Shown here piece by piece: positions 46,245 through 55,618 of a stretch of DNA of 64,000 bases. Source of the DNA: Desulfocicer sp963675955. Its GTDB lineage: Bacteria > Desulfobacterota > Desulfobacteria > Desulfobacterales > Desulfobacteraceae. Position numbers and translations under genes: made by a program. The notes under the pieces are model-generated. The model was not told the origin of the DNA. It worked only from the letters and a program-made list of their open reading frames with translations, and did not search any database. The first letter of the stretch is position 1. Each line of letters starts with the position of its first letter. Where the stretch lies: positions 1,364,001-1,428,000 of the forward strand of contig CAXXVR010000002.1 in the NCBI GenBank assembly GCA_963675955.2, read 5' to 3'.

Positions 46245-47060
46245 ATGGTTCTGGAAATTACAGATCCCGGAGAGGGAGAAACGGAAAATTCAGAGATGGA
46301 AAGCGGTATGCAGTTTACCGTTCTGACCCTGTTTCCGGAACTTTTGTCTGCTTTTTTCGATCATGGTATTATCGGTCGGGCCAGGGAAAAGTCTCTGATT
46401 GCAGGCAGCTGTATCAATATACGGGATTTTGCCGTTGATCGCCATAAAAGTGTGGATGACAGGCCCTATGGTGGGGGCTGCGGCATGGTAATGACTCCGG
46501 AACCCCTGTTCCGGGCCATTGATGAAGCCAGGAAAAAAACCGGAAATGCCCGGGTGCTTCTCATGTCTCCCCAGGGAAGGCCCTTTGATCAGGCGCATGC
46601 CCAAAGGTTTGCTGCCCGGGGTGAAAACCTTATTTTTGTGTGCGGCAGATACGAGGGGATAGACGAGCGTGTATACCATGACCTGGTGGATGAGGAGGTC
46701 TCCATAGGTGACTATGTCATGACCGGTGGTGAACTTGCCTCCATGGTGATCATGGATGCGGTGACCCGCTTACTGCCGGGTGCGCTGGGGGGAGAGCTGT
46801 CAGCTGAAATGGATTCTTTTCAGCACCATCGACTGGAGCATGCCCATTACACCCGTCCCTTTGAATTTAAAGGCATGACTGTACCCGAGGTGCTGTTGTC
46901 CGGAAACCATGGAGAAATTGAAAAATGGCGTCAGGCGTCTTCCCTGAAGCGCACGTTTATCAAAAGGCCTGATCTTTTCCATAAAGAGAAACTGACCGCC
47001 GATGAAAAGGCCTGTCTTAAACTGTGGTGCAGGGAGATTGAAGCACTTGTCAAAGAATAA
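46245..47060 (+). CDS. trmD: tRNA (guanine-N1-)-methyltransferase TrmD
   Basis: Methylates G37 of tRNA to prevent frameshifting. The trefoil-knot SAM site is formed by LLMSPQGRPF, CGRYEGIDERV and SIGDYVMTGGELA. 271 residues from ATG 46245, 2 bases after rimM; usual TrmD proteins begin with the equivalent of MQFTVLTLFPEL, so ATG 46308 (250 residues) is a credible alternative and the first 21 acidic residues may not be translated. A second RNA methyltransferase gene overlaps its end by 14 bases. Confidence 0.95.
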   Translation: MVLEITDPGEGETENSEMESGMQFTVLTLFPELLSAFFDHGIIGRAREKSLIAGSCINIRDFAVDRHKSVDDRPYGGGCGMVMTPEPLFRAIDEARKKTGNARVLLMSPQGRPFDQAHAQRFAARGENLIFVCGRYEGIDERVYHDLVDEEVSIGDYVMTGGELASMVIMDAVTRLLPGALGGELSAEMDSFQHHRLEHAHYTRPFEFKGMTVPEVLLSGNHGEIEKWRQASSLKRTFIKRPDLFHKEKLTADEKACLKLWCREIEALVKE

Positions 47061-47625
47061 TCTTTATCTGGCGCTGATCCACTACCCGGTATCCAATAAA
47101 AAGGGAAATACCATTGCATCGGCCCTGACCACCATTGATATGCATGATATTGCAAGGGCAGCCATTACCTTTGGCGTAAAGGGGTTTTATGTGGTGACCC
47201 CTCTCATGGACCAACAGGTACTGGCCCATGAGGTAATTGCCCACTGGACCGACGGCGTGGGAGGCGTCCTGAATCCCTTTCGGAAACAGGCTCTGGAGTT
47301 GATTCGGGTGGTGTCCACATTTGAAGACGCAGTTCAAGATATTAAAAATGAACGTCACATGCCGGTGATGACCATTGCCACCAGTGCCGTGTGCCATGAT
47401 AATGCCGTGCCCATTAAAACCATGGCACGGAAGCTTGAAAATGATGCCTCCCATATCATTACCTTTGGTACTGCATGGGGGATGTCATCGGAATTTATAC
47501 AGAACTGTGATTATATACTTGAACCTGTCCAGGGGATCAACGGCTATAATCACCTTTCGGTGCGATCTGCGGTGTCCATTATTCTGGACCGGATCTGCCA
47601 TGACAGAAATTGTGTCGGCTCATGA
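47047..47625 (+). CDS. SPOUT-type RNA methyltransferase (RNA_Me_trans domain)
   Basis: 192 residues. LALIHYPVSNKKGNTIASAL starts the family pattern and FGTAWGMSSEFIQNCDYILEP is the SAM-knot region. Homologues are often fused to TrmD or follow it. The RNA target is unknown. The start chosen is TTG 47047, overlapping trmD by 14 bases and preceded by GGGAG; an earlier in-frame ATG at 47002 lies deep inside trmD and is unlikely. Translational coupling with trmD is expected. Confidence 0.82.
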   Translation: MSKNNLYLALIHYPVSNKKGNTIASALTTIDMHDIARAAITFGVKGFYVVTPLMDQQVLAHEVIAHWTDGVGGVLNPFRKQALELIRVVSTFEDAVQDIKNERHMPVMTIATSAVCHDNAVPIKTMARKLENDASHIITFGTAWGMSSEFIQNCDYILEPVQGINGYNHLSVRSAVSIILDRICHDRNCVGS

Positions 47626-47661
47626 GAGCTGAATAAAATAGTGTTTGGAGGATAATTAAAA

Positions 47662-48009
47662 ATGAATGTATTGCAACGGTTGGAAATGGAGCAGTTGCGT
47701 CTTGATATGCCCGATTTCAGGGCAGGGGATACCATCAAGGTTCATGCAAAAATAAAAGAGGGTGAAAAGGAACGTATTCAGATATTCCAGGGGGTTGTCA
47801 TTAAGAAGACCGGTGGAATGACCGGTGCCCGTTTCACCGTCAGAAAAATATCCGGTGGCGTGGGTGTGGAGAGAATTTTTCCCCTTAATTCACCTGCCAT
47901 TGATAAGATTGAAGTAGTTACCCATGGTCGCGTTCGACGCTCCAAGATTTATTACCTCAGAAATCTACGGGGTAAGGCTGCCAGAATTAAAGAAAGACGT
48001 ATTGTTTAA
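47662..48009 (+). CDS. rplS: 50S ribosomal protein L19
   Basis: 115 residues. FRAGDTIKVHAKIKEGEKERIQ and the C-terminal KIYYLRNLRGKAARIKE are L19 signatures. It lies at the interface of the two ribosomal subunits. GGAGGATAATTAAAA precedes the ATG. Follows trmD as in most bacteria. Confidence 0.97.
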   Translation: MNVLQRLEMEQLRLDMPDFRAGDTIKVHAKIKEGEKERIQIFQGVVIKKTGGMTGARFTVRKISGGVGVERIFPLNSPAIDKIEVVTHGRVRRSKIYYLRNLRGKAARIKERRIV

Positions 48010-48020
48010 TTTTGACTTCC

Positions 48021-48611
48021 ATGTGGGTGTTTGAAAAACAGGCGCTGCAGGCCGGATTCCGGTCTGTGGCCGGTGTTGATGAGGCCGGCAGGGGTCCCCT
48101 TGCCGGTCCTGTTGTTTCTGCTGCAGTAATACTGCCCTCTGACTTTGCCGTTGCCGGCATCACCGATTCCAAGAAATTAACCCCCCGCAAGCGGGAGATA
48201 TTTTTTGATATCCTCATGGAACAGGGCCTTGCTGTTTCAACGGGCCTTGCCACGGTGGAAGAGATCGATGAGATTAATATTTTGCAGGCATCTCTTCTAT
48301 CCATGGTGCGGGCGGTAAAAGGCCTTGATCCCGGCCCGGATTATCTGCTTATTGACGGTAAATTCACCATTGATTCCCCCATTCCCCAGGAGGCTGTCAT
48401 AAAGGGTGATGCCAGAAGTATTTCCATTGCCGCCGCATCCATTATTGCCAAGGTGACCCGGGATCGTATAATGAAAAACCTCCATGACCAGTATCCACAG
48501 TATGGCTTTGATCGCCACAAGGGATATCCCACGGCCATGCACCGGGCGGCTTTGCTTGAATGTGGTCCTTCTCCGGTTCACCGGAAAACCTTTCGAGGTG
48601 TTCGGCAATGA
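48021..48611 (+). CDS. rnhB: Ribonuclease HII
   Basis: Removes ribonucleotides misincorporated in DNA and RNA of RNA-DNA hybrids. VAGVDEAGRGPLAGPVV carries the first catalytic aspartate and glutamate, DYLLIDGKF the next aspartate, and IAAASIIAKVTRDRIM with YPQYGFDRHKGYPT complete the site. 196 residues from ATG 48021; a TTG at 48012 would add 3. The stop overlaps the yraN start (ATGA). Confidence 0.95.
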   Translation: MWVFEKQALQAGFRSVAGVDEAGRGPLAGPVVSAAVILPSDFAVAGITDSKKLTPRKREIFFDILMEQGLAVSTGLATVEEIDEINILQASLLSMVRAVKGLDPGPDYLLIDGKFTIDSPIPQEAVIKGDARSISIAAASIIAKVTRDRIMKNLHDQYPQYGFDRHKGYPTAMHRAALLECGPSPVHRKTFRGVRQ

Positions 48612-48973
48612 AGAACAGCGCTCAGATATTTGGTCAGCGGGCAGAAGCGGCTGCCGTTGAATTCCTTCTCTCCCGGGGCTATACCCTTGTGGAGCAGAAC
48701 TTCACCACCCGTTATGGAGAAATTGACATTGTGGCCCGGCATGAAGACACCCTTGTTTTCATTGAGGTAAAGGCCCGCAGGGGAATTCGCCATGGCAATC
48801 CCAGAGAGGCGGTCAATGCCTCCAAGCAGCATAAGATTATTGCCGTTGCCACCTATTATTTGAGACAGCATCATATCCATGATACCCGTATCCGGTTTGA
48901 TGTGGTGGCCATGGTGGAACAAAAGGGGAAATTTGTCTTTGAACTGATTCCCAATGCCTTTCAGGGGGTATAA
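48608..48973 (+). CDS. yraN: YraN family (UPF0102) nuclease-like protein
   Basis: 121 residues. The endonuclease-like motif YGEIDIVARHEDTLVFIEVKAR is the family core, with the Asp and Glu-x-Lys expected to bind metal. The biological substrate is not established. Start ATG 48608 overlaps rnhB by 4 bases; stop overlaps rsmI (TAATG). Confidence 0.93.
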   Translation: MKNSAQIFGQRAEAAAVEFLLSRGYTLVEQNFTTRYGEIDIVARHEDTLVFIEVKARRGIRHGNPREAVNASKQHKIIAVATYYLRQHHIHDTRIRFDVVAMVEQKGKFVFELIPNAFQGV

Positions 48974-49836
48974 TGACACCTTCAACCACCGTCAAAACAG
49001 GTACCTTGTTTGTGGTGGCCACCCCCATCGGTAACCTCGAAGATATTACCTTCCGTGCCGTTCGGATACTCAAAGAGGTGGATCTCATTGCCGCCGAAGA
49101 TACCCGCCATACTTCAAAGCTGCTTTCCCATTACGACATTAAAAAAAATTTGATATCATGCCACGAACACAATGAACAGGAACGCCTGAAATTATTTCTG
49201 GAAAAGCTGCTCCAGGGACAGAACCTTGCCCTTGTGTCCGATGCCGGGACCCCCACCATTTCTGATCCGGGATACCAGCTGGTGAAAGAACTGGTAAGCC
49301 AGGGTATCCGGGTGGTTCCCGTTCCCGGACCTTCGGCTGTCATCGCCGGATTAAGTGTAGCCGGTCTTCCCACTGATGCCTTTATGTTCATGGGCTTTCT
49401 CCATCGGAAACAGGGAAAACGACGCCGGGTTCTGGAGGGTTTGAAAGATGAATCGGCTACCCTTGTTTTTTATGAATCTCCCCGGCGAATCACTGCGCTG
49501 CTGGAGGAATTGCTGCTTGTTTTTGGTGACCGTCCGGCCATGGTGGCCCGGGAGATCACCAAAATTCATGAAGAGTTTATTCGGGGAAAACTGTCCACCA
49601 TTATTGATAACCTGAAGAAAAAATCCGTTGTCAAAGGTGAGTGTGTCGTATTTGTGGCCTGGGAAGACCCCGTTCCGGAGGTTCTCCCCGCTGCAGATGA
49701 CATGGATCGTATGCTTCAAGAGGCGCTTGCCACCGGCGATCTGCCCCCTTCTCATCTTGCCAAGCAGATATCGCGAAAATTGAATATCCCCCGCCAGGAA
49801 ATTTATCAACGTCTCATAAGTCTTAAAAGCAACTGA
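48973..49836 (+). CDS. rsmI: 16S rRNA (cytidine1402-2'-O)-methyltransferase
   Basis: 287 residues. VATPIGNLEDITFRAVRIL, then AAEDTRHTSKLLSHY, LVSDAGTPTISDPG and VPVPGPSAVIAGLS are the SAM-binding tetrapyrrole-methylase-fold motifs of RsmI. It modifies C1402 in the ribosomal P site. Last gene of the ffh-rsmI operon; no clear terminator was found after it. Confidence 0.95.
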   Translation: MTPSTTVKTGTLFVVATPIGNLEDITFRAVRILKEVDLIAAEDTRHTSKLLSHYDIKKNLISCHEHNEQERLKLFLEKLLQGQNLALVSDAGTPTISDPGYQLVKELVSQGIRVVPVPGPSAVIAGLSVAGLPTDAFMFMGFLHRKQGKRRRVLEGLKDESATLVFYESPRRITALLEELLLVFGDRPAMVAREITKIHEEFIRGKLSTIIDNLKKKSVVKGECVVFVAWEDPVPEVLPAADDMDRMLQEALATGDLPPSHLAKQISRKLNIPRQEIYQRLISLKSN

Positions 49837-49912
49837 ATTTATTAATATAAACTTTTGTTATAAATTATTTTTCATCTTCGATGATATCCCCATATCTGCC
49901 TCCAGCGAAATC

Positions 49913-49927
49913 TTATTCAGTGAATAA
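49913..49927. promoter_or_regulatory. Palindrome TTATTCA-G-TGAATAA
   Basis: A perfect 7-1-7 inverted repeat, 8 bases upstream of the -35 box. The half-site matches the fadN and kor palindromes. Its position suits an activator or an upstream-binding repressor. Confidence 0.5.
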
Positions 49928-49934
49928 ATAACTC

Positions 49935-49963
49935 TTGACAAGTATGCATTAATTCAATTAGTA
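49935..49963 (+). promoter_or_regulatory. Probable promoter of the metF-hdrA operon
   Basis: TTGACA at 49935-49940, a 17-base spacer and TTAGTA at 49958-49963. The leader to the first gene would be about 310 bases. Confidence 0.5.
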
Positions 49964-50279
49964 AATAGATATAAAAAAATATCGGTTATGCAAATACTAA
50001 AGGGTGAATCGTGCATTTTCCCTGGAAATGGGCAGTTTCTGACTTTTCCTGCCTTGATTTCAACGGTGTTGTCTCTGAAGATTCTCCGACCTTCTCCTGT
50101 TGATATGTCCGTTTCCTTAGCGCCGGTGAACCAGATTCAAATTCAGTTTCCAAAATTTCAGTTTATTCAGGCAGAATCCATAAGAGAAGGGCTCAGGGGA
50201 TAATTCAGGCAAAAGCAGCAATATCGCAAGCCTCTGCCCTCCCGGACATTTAAACTATTTCACTTTTTCGGAGGTGTTT

Positions 50280-51164
50280 ATGGCGTTTAGAAGAAGGTTT
50301 GAGGCGGGAGAATTCGCCTGTCTGGTTCAAATTGAACCTCCCAAGGGCACAGATGTTTCAGCAATGATTGATGGCGCCATGGGGGTTAAAGGCATCGCCG
50401 ATGCATTTATTATTCCGGAAATGGGCAATGCGGTGATGCGCATGAGCTCTCTTGGTGCGTCTCTTTTGATGAAAATAAAGGGATTTGATGCGGTGATGCA
50501 GGTCGGTTGCCGTGATCGAAACCGACTGGCACTCCAGGCAGATCTTCTGGCCGCTGGGGCCTGTGGTATTTCCAGCATGATGGTGGTTACCGGTGAAGAT
50601 CCAAGCTTTGGGGATCATCACACCGCAAAGGCCGTATATGATGTGGACATTGACACTCTTCTTTCGGGGATGGCTTCCCTTGAAAGAGGGCGCGATATGG
50701 CGGGGGTGGAGCTCAATGGTTCTCCGAATTTTTTGAAGGGAAGTACGTTGAACACCTGTCTCCGGGGGGCAGACAGGGAGGCAGAGCTGGATCGGATGAA
50801 GAAAATGATGGATGCAGGCGTTAAATTTTTCATCACCCAGCCTTTATTTGAATTCAGCATGACCCAGCCCTTTCATAAGACTGCGGATAAATATGGCGCC
50901 AAGATAATTCCCACGGTATTGCTTTTAAAATCCCTTGGCATGGCCCGTTATATGGCCAGAAATGTAAATTATGTGAATATGCCTGATACCATTGTGAACC
51001 GTGTGTTAAAGGCATCGGACAAGATAAGAGAGTGTACCCGCATGGCCCGTGAGACCATTGAATCCGTTAAAAAAGAAGGCTTTGGTGGTGTGAATGTTTC
51101 CACATTGGGCTGGGAGCACAAGCTCCCCGAGGTGCTGGGTGTCATGGACGGTTTGAACGGTTAG
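50280..51164 (+). CDS. Methylenetetrahydrofolate reductase-like protein (MetF paralogue 1)
   Basis: 294 residues, MetF-like TIM barrel. LVQIEPPKGTD replaces the usual VEI/SECxPP start with a conserved glutamate, MQVGCRDRNRLALQADLL and VVTGEDPSFGDH correspond to the folate/FAD region, and FFITQPLFEF to the later barrel strands. It is only distantly like the MetF at 56747 in the same operon. It may be a second reductase subunit or a reductase for another C1 carrier. The start ATG 50280 follows GGAGGTG. The hdrA gene begins 11 bases downstream. Confidence 0.82.
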   Translation: MAFRRRFEAGEFACLVQIEPPKGTDVSAMIDGAMGVKGIADAFIIPEMGNAVMRMSSLGASLLMKIKGFDAVMQVGCRDRNRLALQADLLAAGACGISSMMVVTGEDPSFGDHHTAKAVYDVDIDTLLSGMASLERGRDMAGVELNGSPNFLKGSTLNTCLRGADREAELDRMKKMMDAGVKFFITQPLFEFSMTQPFHKTADKYGAKIIPTVLLLKSLGMARYMARNVNYVNMPDTIVNRVLKASDKIRECTRMARETIESVKKEGFGGVNVSTLGWEHKLPEVLGVMDGLNG

Positions 51165-51175
51165 GAGGATATTAC

Positions 51176-54100
51176 ATGTTGGACAAAGTAAAAGGAAATG
51201 GGAGTTCCGCAGGATCGGTCATGGTAGTGGGGGGCGGTATCGCCGGTATGCAGTCTGCCATTGATCTGGCGAATTCCGGTTATTACGTGTATCTCCTGGA
51301 GAAAACCTGGGCCATTGGCGGCATGATGGCCCAGCTGGACAAGACCTTTCCCACCAATGACTGTACCATGTGAGTGATTTCTCCAAAACTGGTCGAGGTC
51401 GGCCGGCATCTGAACATAGAATTGTTAACCAACACGGAACTCATTGATCTTGAGGGCGAGCAGGGTAATTTCACCGCCCGTATCAGAGAAAATCCCAGAT
51501 ATATTGATATTTCAAAATGCACCAGCTGTGGCGAGTGTACCAAGGTATGCCCGGTGGATTTCCCCAGTGAGCATAACCAGCAACTTGCCACCCGCAAGGC
51601 CATTTTCAAGCAGTATGAACAGGCCATACCCGGTGCCTATGGCATTTCCAAACGCTCCACAGCTCCCTGCAAGGCCACCTGTCCTGCCCATGTGAGCATT
51701 CAGGGTTTTGTGGCTCTGATCAATGAGGGCAAATACCGGGAGGCCCTGAAATTATTTAAAGATGAGCATCCTTTTCCCGGGTCCTGCGGCCGGGTGTGCC
51801 ATCATCCCTGTGAATCCGAGTGTACCCGTGGGGATGTGGAATCCCCTGTGGCCATTCAGTACCTGCATCGCTTCCTTGCCGATGAGGATTTCGCATCGGA
51901 TGATCCTTATATTCCGGAAACTGAAGAAAAAAGAGACGAAAGAATTGCCGTGGTGGGTTCGGGTCCTGCCGGGTTGACCACTGCTTATTATCTGGCAAAA
52001 CGGGGATATGGGGTCACGGTATTTGAAAAACTCCCGGTGAAGGGCGGCATGATGGCCGTGGGTATCCCCGAGTATCGCCTGCCCAATGAGGAACTGTTCC
52101 GGGAAATTGAAGTCATTGAAAAAATGGGTGTGGAGATCAAAACCGGGGTGACCTTTGGAGAGGACATCAGCCTTGAAAGCCTTAAAGCCGACGGATATCA
52201 GGCCCTTTTCCTGGGTACCGGTCTCCATGGCAGCCGGGGGCTTGGCATTGACGGAGAGACCCTTCCCGGTGTGCAGAAGGGTGTTAATTTTTTGCAGCAG
52301 TCCGCCCTTAAAATTGCCTCAAACCTGGACGGAAAGGTGGTGGTTATCGGAGGCGGCAATGTGGCCGTGGATGTGGCCTTGACGGCCCGACGGCTGGGAT
52401 CACAGGATGTCACCATGGTGTGCCTGGAGGCCAGGGACGAGATGCCGGCCTGGGACTATGAGGTGGAAGAGGCCCTGGAAGAAAGGGTTAATATCGTTAA
52501 CAGTCGGGGACCGGTGCGGTTTATCGAAGAAGGCGGCCGGGTATCCGGGGCTGAGTTTAAACGCTGCACCGCCGTTTTTGACGAAAATCGTCGCTTTAAT
52601 CCCCAGTACGATACCACGGATCTCATTACCCTTGATGCCGATCATGTGATCATTGCCATCGGGCAGATGGCAGAACTTCCCTTTGCCGAAAAAGAAGCCA
52701 TTGCACTTACCCCGCCCGGCGGCATCGCCGCCGATCCTGTTACCCTGCAGACCCCCATCCCCTGGGTGTTTACCGGAGGGGATGTGTTTTATGGTCCCAA
52801 ATCCGTTGTGGATGCCGTGGCCTGCGGAAAAGAAGCGGCCATCAGTATCCATCGCTTTATCCAGGGAGAAGATCTGGCCAAGGACCGGGAAAAGGTGTTT
52901 ACCTTTGAAAAACCAGATGTCTCCCAGGAGCCAACGAGACCCAGGGTTAAGGCGGAAAAGCTGTCCGTGGAACAGCGTGAGGGAAATTTTAAGGAAGTGG
53001 GCATGGGACTTCCCGAGGCAGATGTCCTGGAAGAAGTCACCCGTTGTCTTTCCTGCGGTATCTGCTCAGAATGTTATCAATGTGTGGATGTCTGCCTTGC
53101 CGGGGCCATTGATCATTTTCAGCAGGTAAAATACCGGGATCTTGATGTGGGTTCGGTGATCATGACCTCCGGCAGTAAACCCTTTGATCCCTCGGGCCTG
53201 GATGATCTGTACATGTATAAACGATCGCCCAATGTCATGACCAGCCTGGAGTTTGAGCGGATTTTAAGTGCCGGTGGTCCCACCATGGGCCATCTGGTGC
53301 GTCCCTCCGACGAAAAAGAGCCGGAAAAAATCGCCTGGCTCCAGTGCATCGGTTCCAGAGATACCAATCGCTGCGGCAACGGGTACTGCTCTTCGGTGTG
53401 CTGCATGTATGCCATCAAAGATGCCATGATTGCCAAGGAGCATTCGGAAAAACCCTTGGACTGCGCCATCTTTAACATGGACATGCGTACCTTTGGCAAA
53501 GATTATGAGAAATATTATTTAAGGGCCAAAGATGAGGACAAGGTAAGGTTTGTGAAATCCAGGGTTCACAGTGTGGACGAAGATCGGGAAACGGGCAATC
53601 TGATTTTAAATTATGCCGATGAAGAGGGACAGATGCACCGGGAAGAGTTTGACATGGTTATCCTTTCGGTGGGCCTTGAGATCCCCCGGGAGAATCGAGA
53701 TCTAGCCAGACGAATAGGTGTGGAAACCGACCAATATGGCTTTGCAAAAACATCCCCCTTCCATCCCCTTGAAACCACCCGGCCGGGCGTGTTTGTCTCC
53801 GGTGTGTTCCAGGGTCCCAAGGATATTCCTTCTTCTGTCACCGAGGCAAGCGGGGCTGCCTGTGCCGCAGGTATGGCTCTGGTGGCGGCAAGGGATACCT
53901 GCACCAGAAGTGTGGAGGTGATAGAAGAAAGGGATATCACCGGTGAAGAACCCCGCATTGGTGTGTTTGTGTGCAAATGCGGCATCAACATTGCAGGTAT
54001 TGTGGACGTGGATGACGTGGCCGCCTATGCCGACAAATTGCCGGGGGTGGTATACACAGGCCTGAATCTGTTTACCTGCTCCCAGGATGCCCAGGATATC

Positions 54101-55618
54101 ATGAAAGAAATTATCCAGGAGCATCGACTGAACCGGGTGGTGGTGGCCTCTTGTACCCCTAAAACCCATGAGGGTATTTTTATGGATACCCTGGAAAAGA
54201 GCGGGCTTAATAAATATCTCTTTGAGATGGCAAACATCCGCAACCAGGATTCCTGGATGCATTTCCATGAACCGGAAAAAGCCACAAAAAAGGCCAAGGA
54301 TCTGGTGAAAATGGCCGTGGCAAGGGCTGCAACATTGACTCCCCTGCATGAAAAGAAAATCACCGTGACGGTGAGGGCCCTGGTCATCGGCGGAGGAATA
54401 GCCGGTATGACATCGGCCCTGGGGCTTGCAGACCAGGGGTTTGAAGTGGTGCTGCTGGAAAAAGAAGCCGTCCTTGGCGGGCTTGGCAATAAATTGTACC
54501 ACACCATTGAAGGGGCAGATATCCGTAAATTTGTGACAGAACTTTCAGGCCGGGTGGAGGCCCATGATAAAATTCAGGTACTTAAACAGGCCCTGATCGT
54601 CGATTTCACCGGTTATAAGGGGAATTTCACCACAGAGGTACTGGTGGGACCCGGCATGTATGAACGTAAAATTGAACACGGCGTCATGATCGTGGCCACC
54701 GGTGCCAACGAGTATGTGCCAACGGAATATGGGTACACCGACAGTGACGATATTGTGACCCAGCTGGAACTGAGTGAAATGCTGGAAGAAAGGGGTGCCG
54801 ATCACCTCCAGCAGGTGGTGATGATTCAGTGTGTGGGATCGCGAAATGAAAAGAACCCCAATTGTTCCCGGGTGTGCTGCCAGGGGGCCATTAAAAACGC
54901 TCTGCACATTAAGGAGCTCAATCCCGATGCCGACGTGTTTATTCTTTACCGGGATATGCGCATGTATTCCATGCTGGAGCATTATTACACCGAAGCACGG
55001 AACAAGGGTGTGCTTTTCTTCCGGTTTGATCCCGAAGATCCCCCGGTGGTGGAAAAAGGGCCTGATGGCCTCACTGTCACCTTCACCGACCATGTTTTGG
55101 GAAGGAAACTTGCCGTGGATACAGACATGGTGGCCTTAAGTGCCGGAGTTGCAGCCTCAGATACCGAAGAGCTTGCCACCATCATCAAGACCGGTCGTAA
55201 CAGAGAGGGATTTTTCATCGAGGCCCATGTGAAATTAAGGCCGGTGGATGCCGCCACCGAAGGGGTGTTTATCTGCGGAACGGCCCACAGTCCCAAGCTT
55301 ATCACAGAGACCATTGCCCAGGCCATGGCTGCGGCCTCCCGGGCCACCACCTATCTGTCCTCGGATTTTCTGACTTTGTCTGCGGTGACGGCACTGGTGG
55401 ATCCGGACCATTGCGCATCGTGTCTTATCTGTGTCAGATCGTGTCCCTTTTCCGTTCCCCGGATCAATGAGGAGGGAAAAAGTTACATTGATCCGGCCCT
55501 GTGCCAGGGCTGCGGGGTATGTGTATCCGAGTGCCCGGCCAAAACCATCAAGCTCAACTGGTATGAAGACAATCAATTGCTAAGCAAGGTGGAAGCTTTG
55601 CTGGAGGGGGGAATATGA
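51176..55618 (+). CDS. hdrA: Selenocysteine HdrA with inserted NfnB/GltD-like module (HdrA-NfnB-HdrA fusion)
   Basis: 1480 residues when UGA at 51371-51373 is read as Sec66; otherwise it would be cut into 65 residues and a headless 1414-residue frame. Order: FAD site VVGGGIAGMQ near residue 19; TNDCTM-U-VISPKLVEVGRH, where HdrA has a Cys or Sec; Fe-S motif CTSCGECTKVCP near 115; an inserted module at about 160-590 with the GltD helical cysteines (APCKATCPAHV), an FAD site (AVVGSGPAGL near 257) and an NAD(P)H site (VVIGGGNVAVD near 390); CLSCGICSECYQC near 624; the HdrA cluster motif CIGSRD...CSSVCC near 723. A second HdrA-like half (about 925-1480) has ALVIGGGIAGM near 1069, CVGSRN...CSRVCC near 1218 and two terminal [4Fe-4S] motifs (CASCLICVRSCP, CQGCGVCVSECP). 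It sits between MetF paralogues with MvhD and MetV, so it probably bifurcates electrons from NAD(P)H. Confidence 0.9.
51371..51373 (+). other. In-frame UGA read as selenocysteine (Sec66 of HdrA)
   Basis: The codon lies in NDCTM-U-VISPK, where HdrA homologues carry cysteine or selenocysteine. Conserved HdrA sequence continues in frame on both sides. Confidence 0.92.
51389..51406 (+). promoter_or_regulatory. SECIS-like stem-loop of hdrA
   Basis: CTGGTC-GAGGTC-GGCCGG forms a 6-bp stem (with two G-U pairs) and a 6-base loop. The loop holds GGU, as in the fdhF SECIS element, 24 bases after the UGA. Confidence 0.75.

Larger units (their letters stand above)
49837..50279. other. Intergenic region upstream of the metF-hdrA operon
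   Basis: 443 bases. It contains a palindrome and a promoter (below). A small reading frame at 49988-50203 has no ribosome site and is probably not a gene. Confidence 0.65.

Noticed and set aside
49988..50203. 71-residue frame in the metF upstream region
   Set aside because: No ribosome site, composition unlike neighbouring genes and no known motif.
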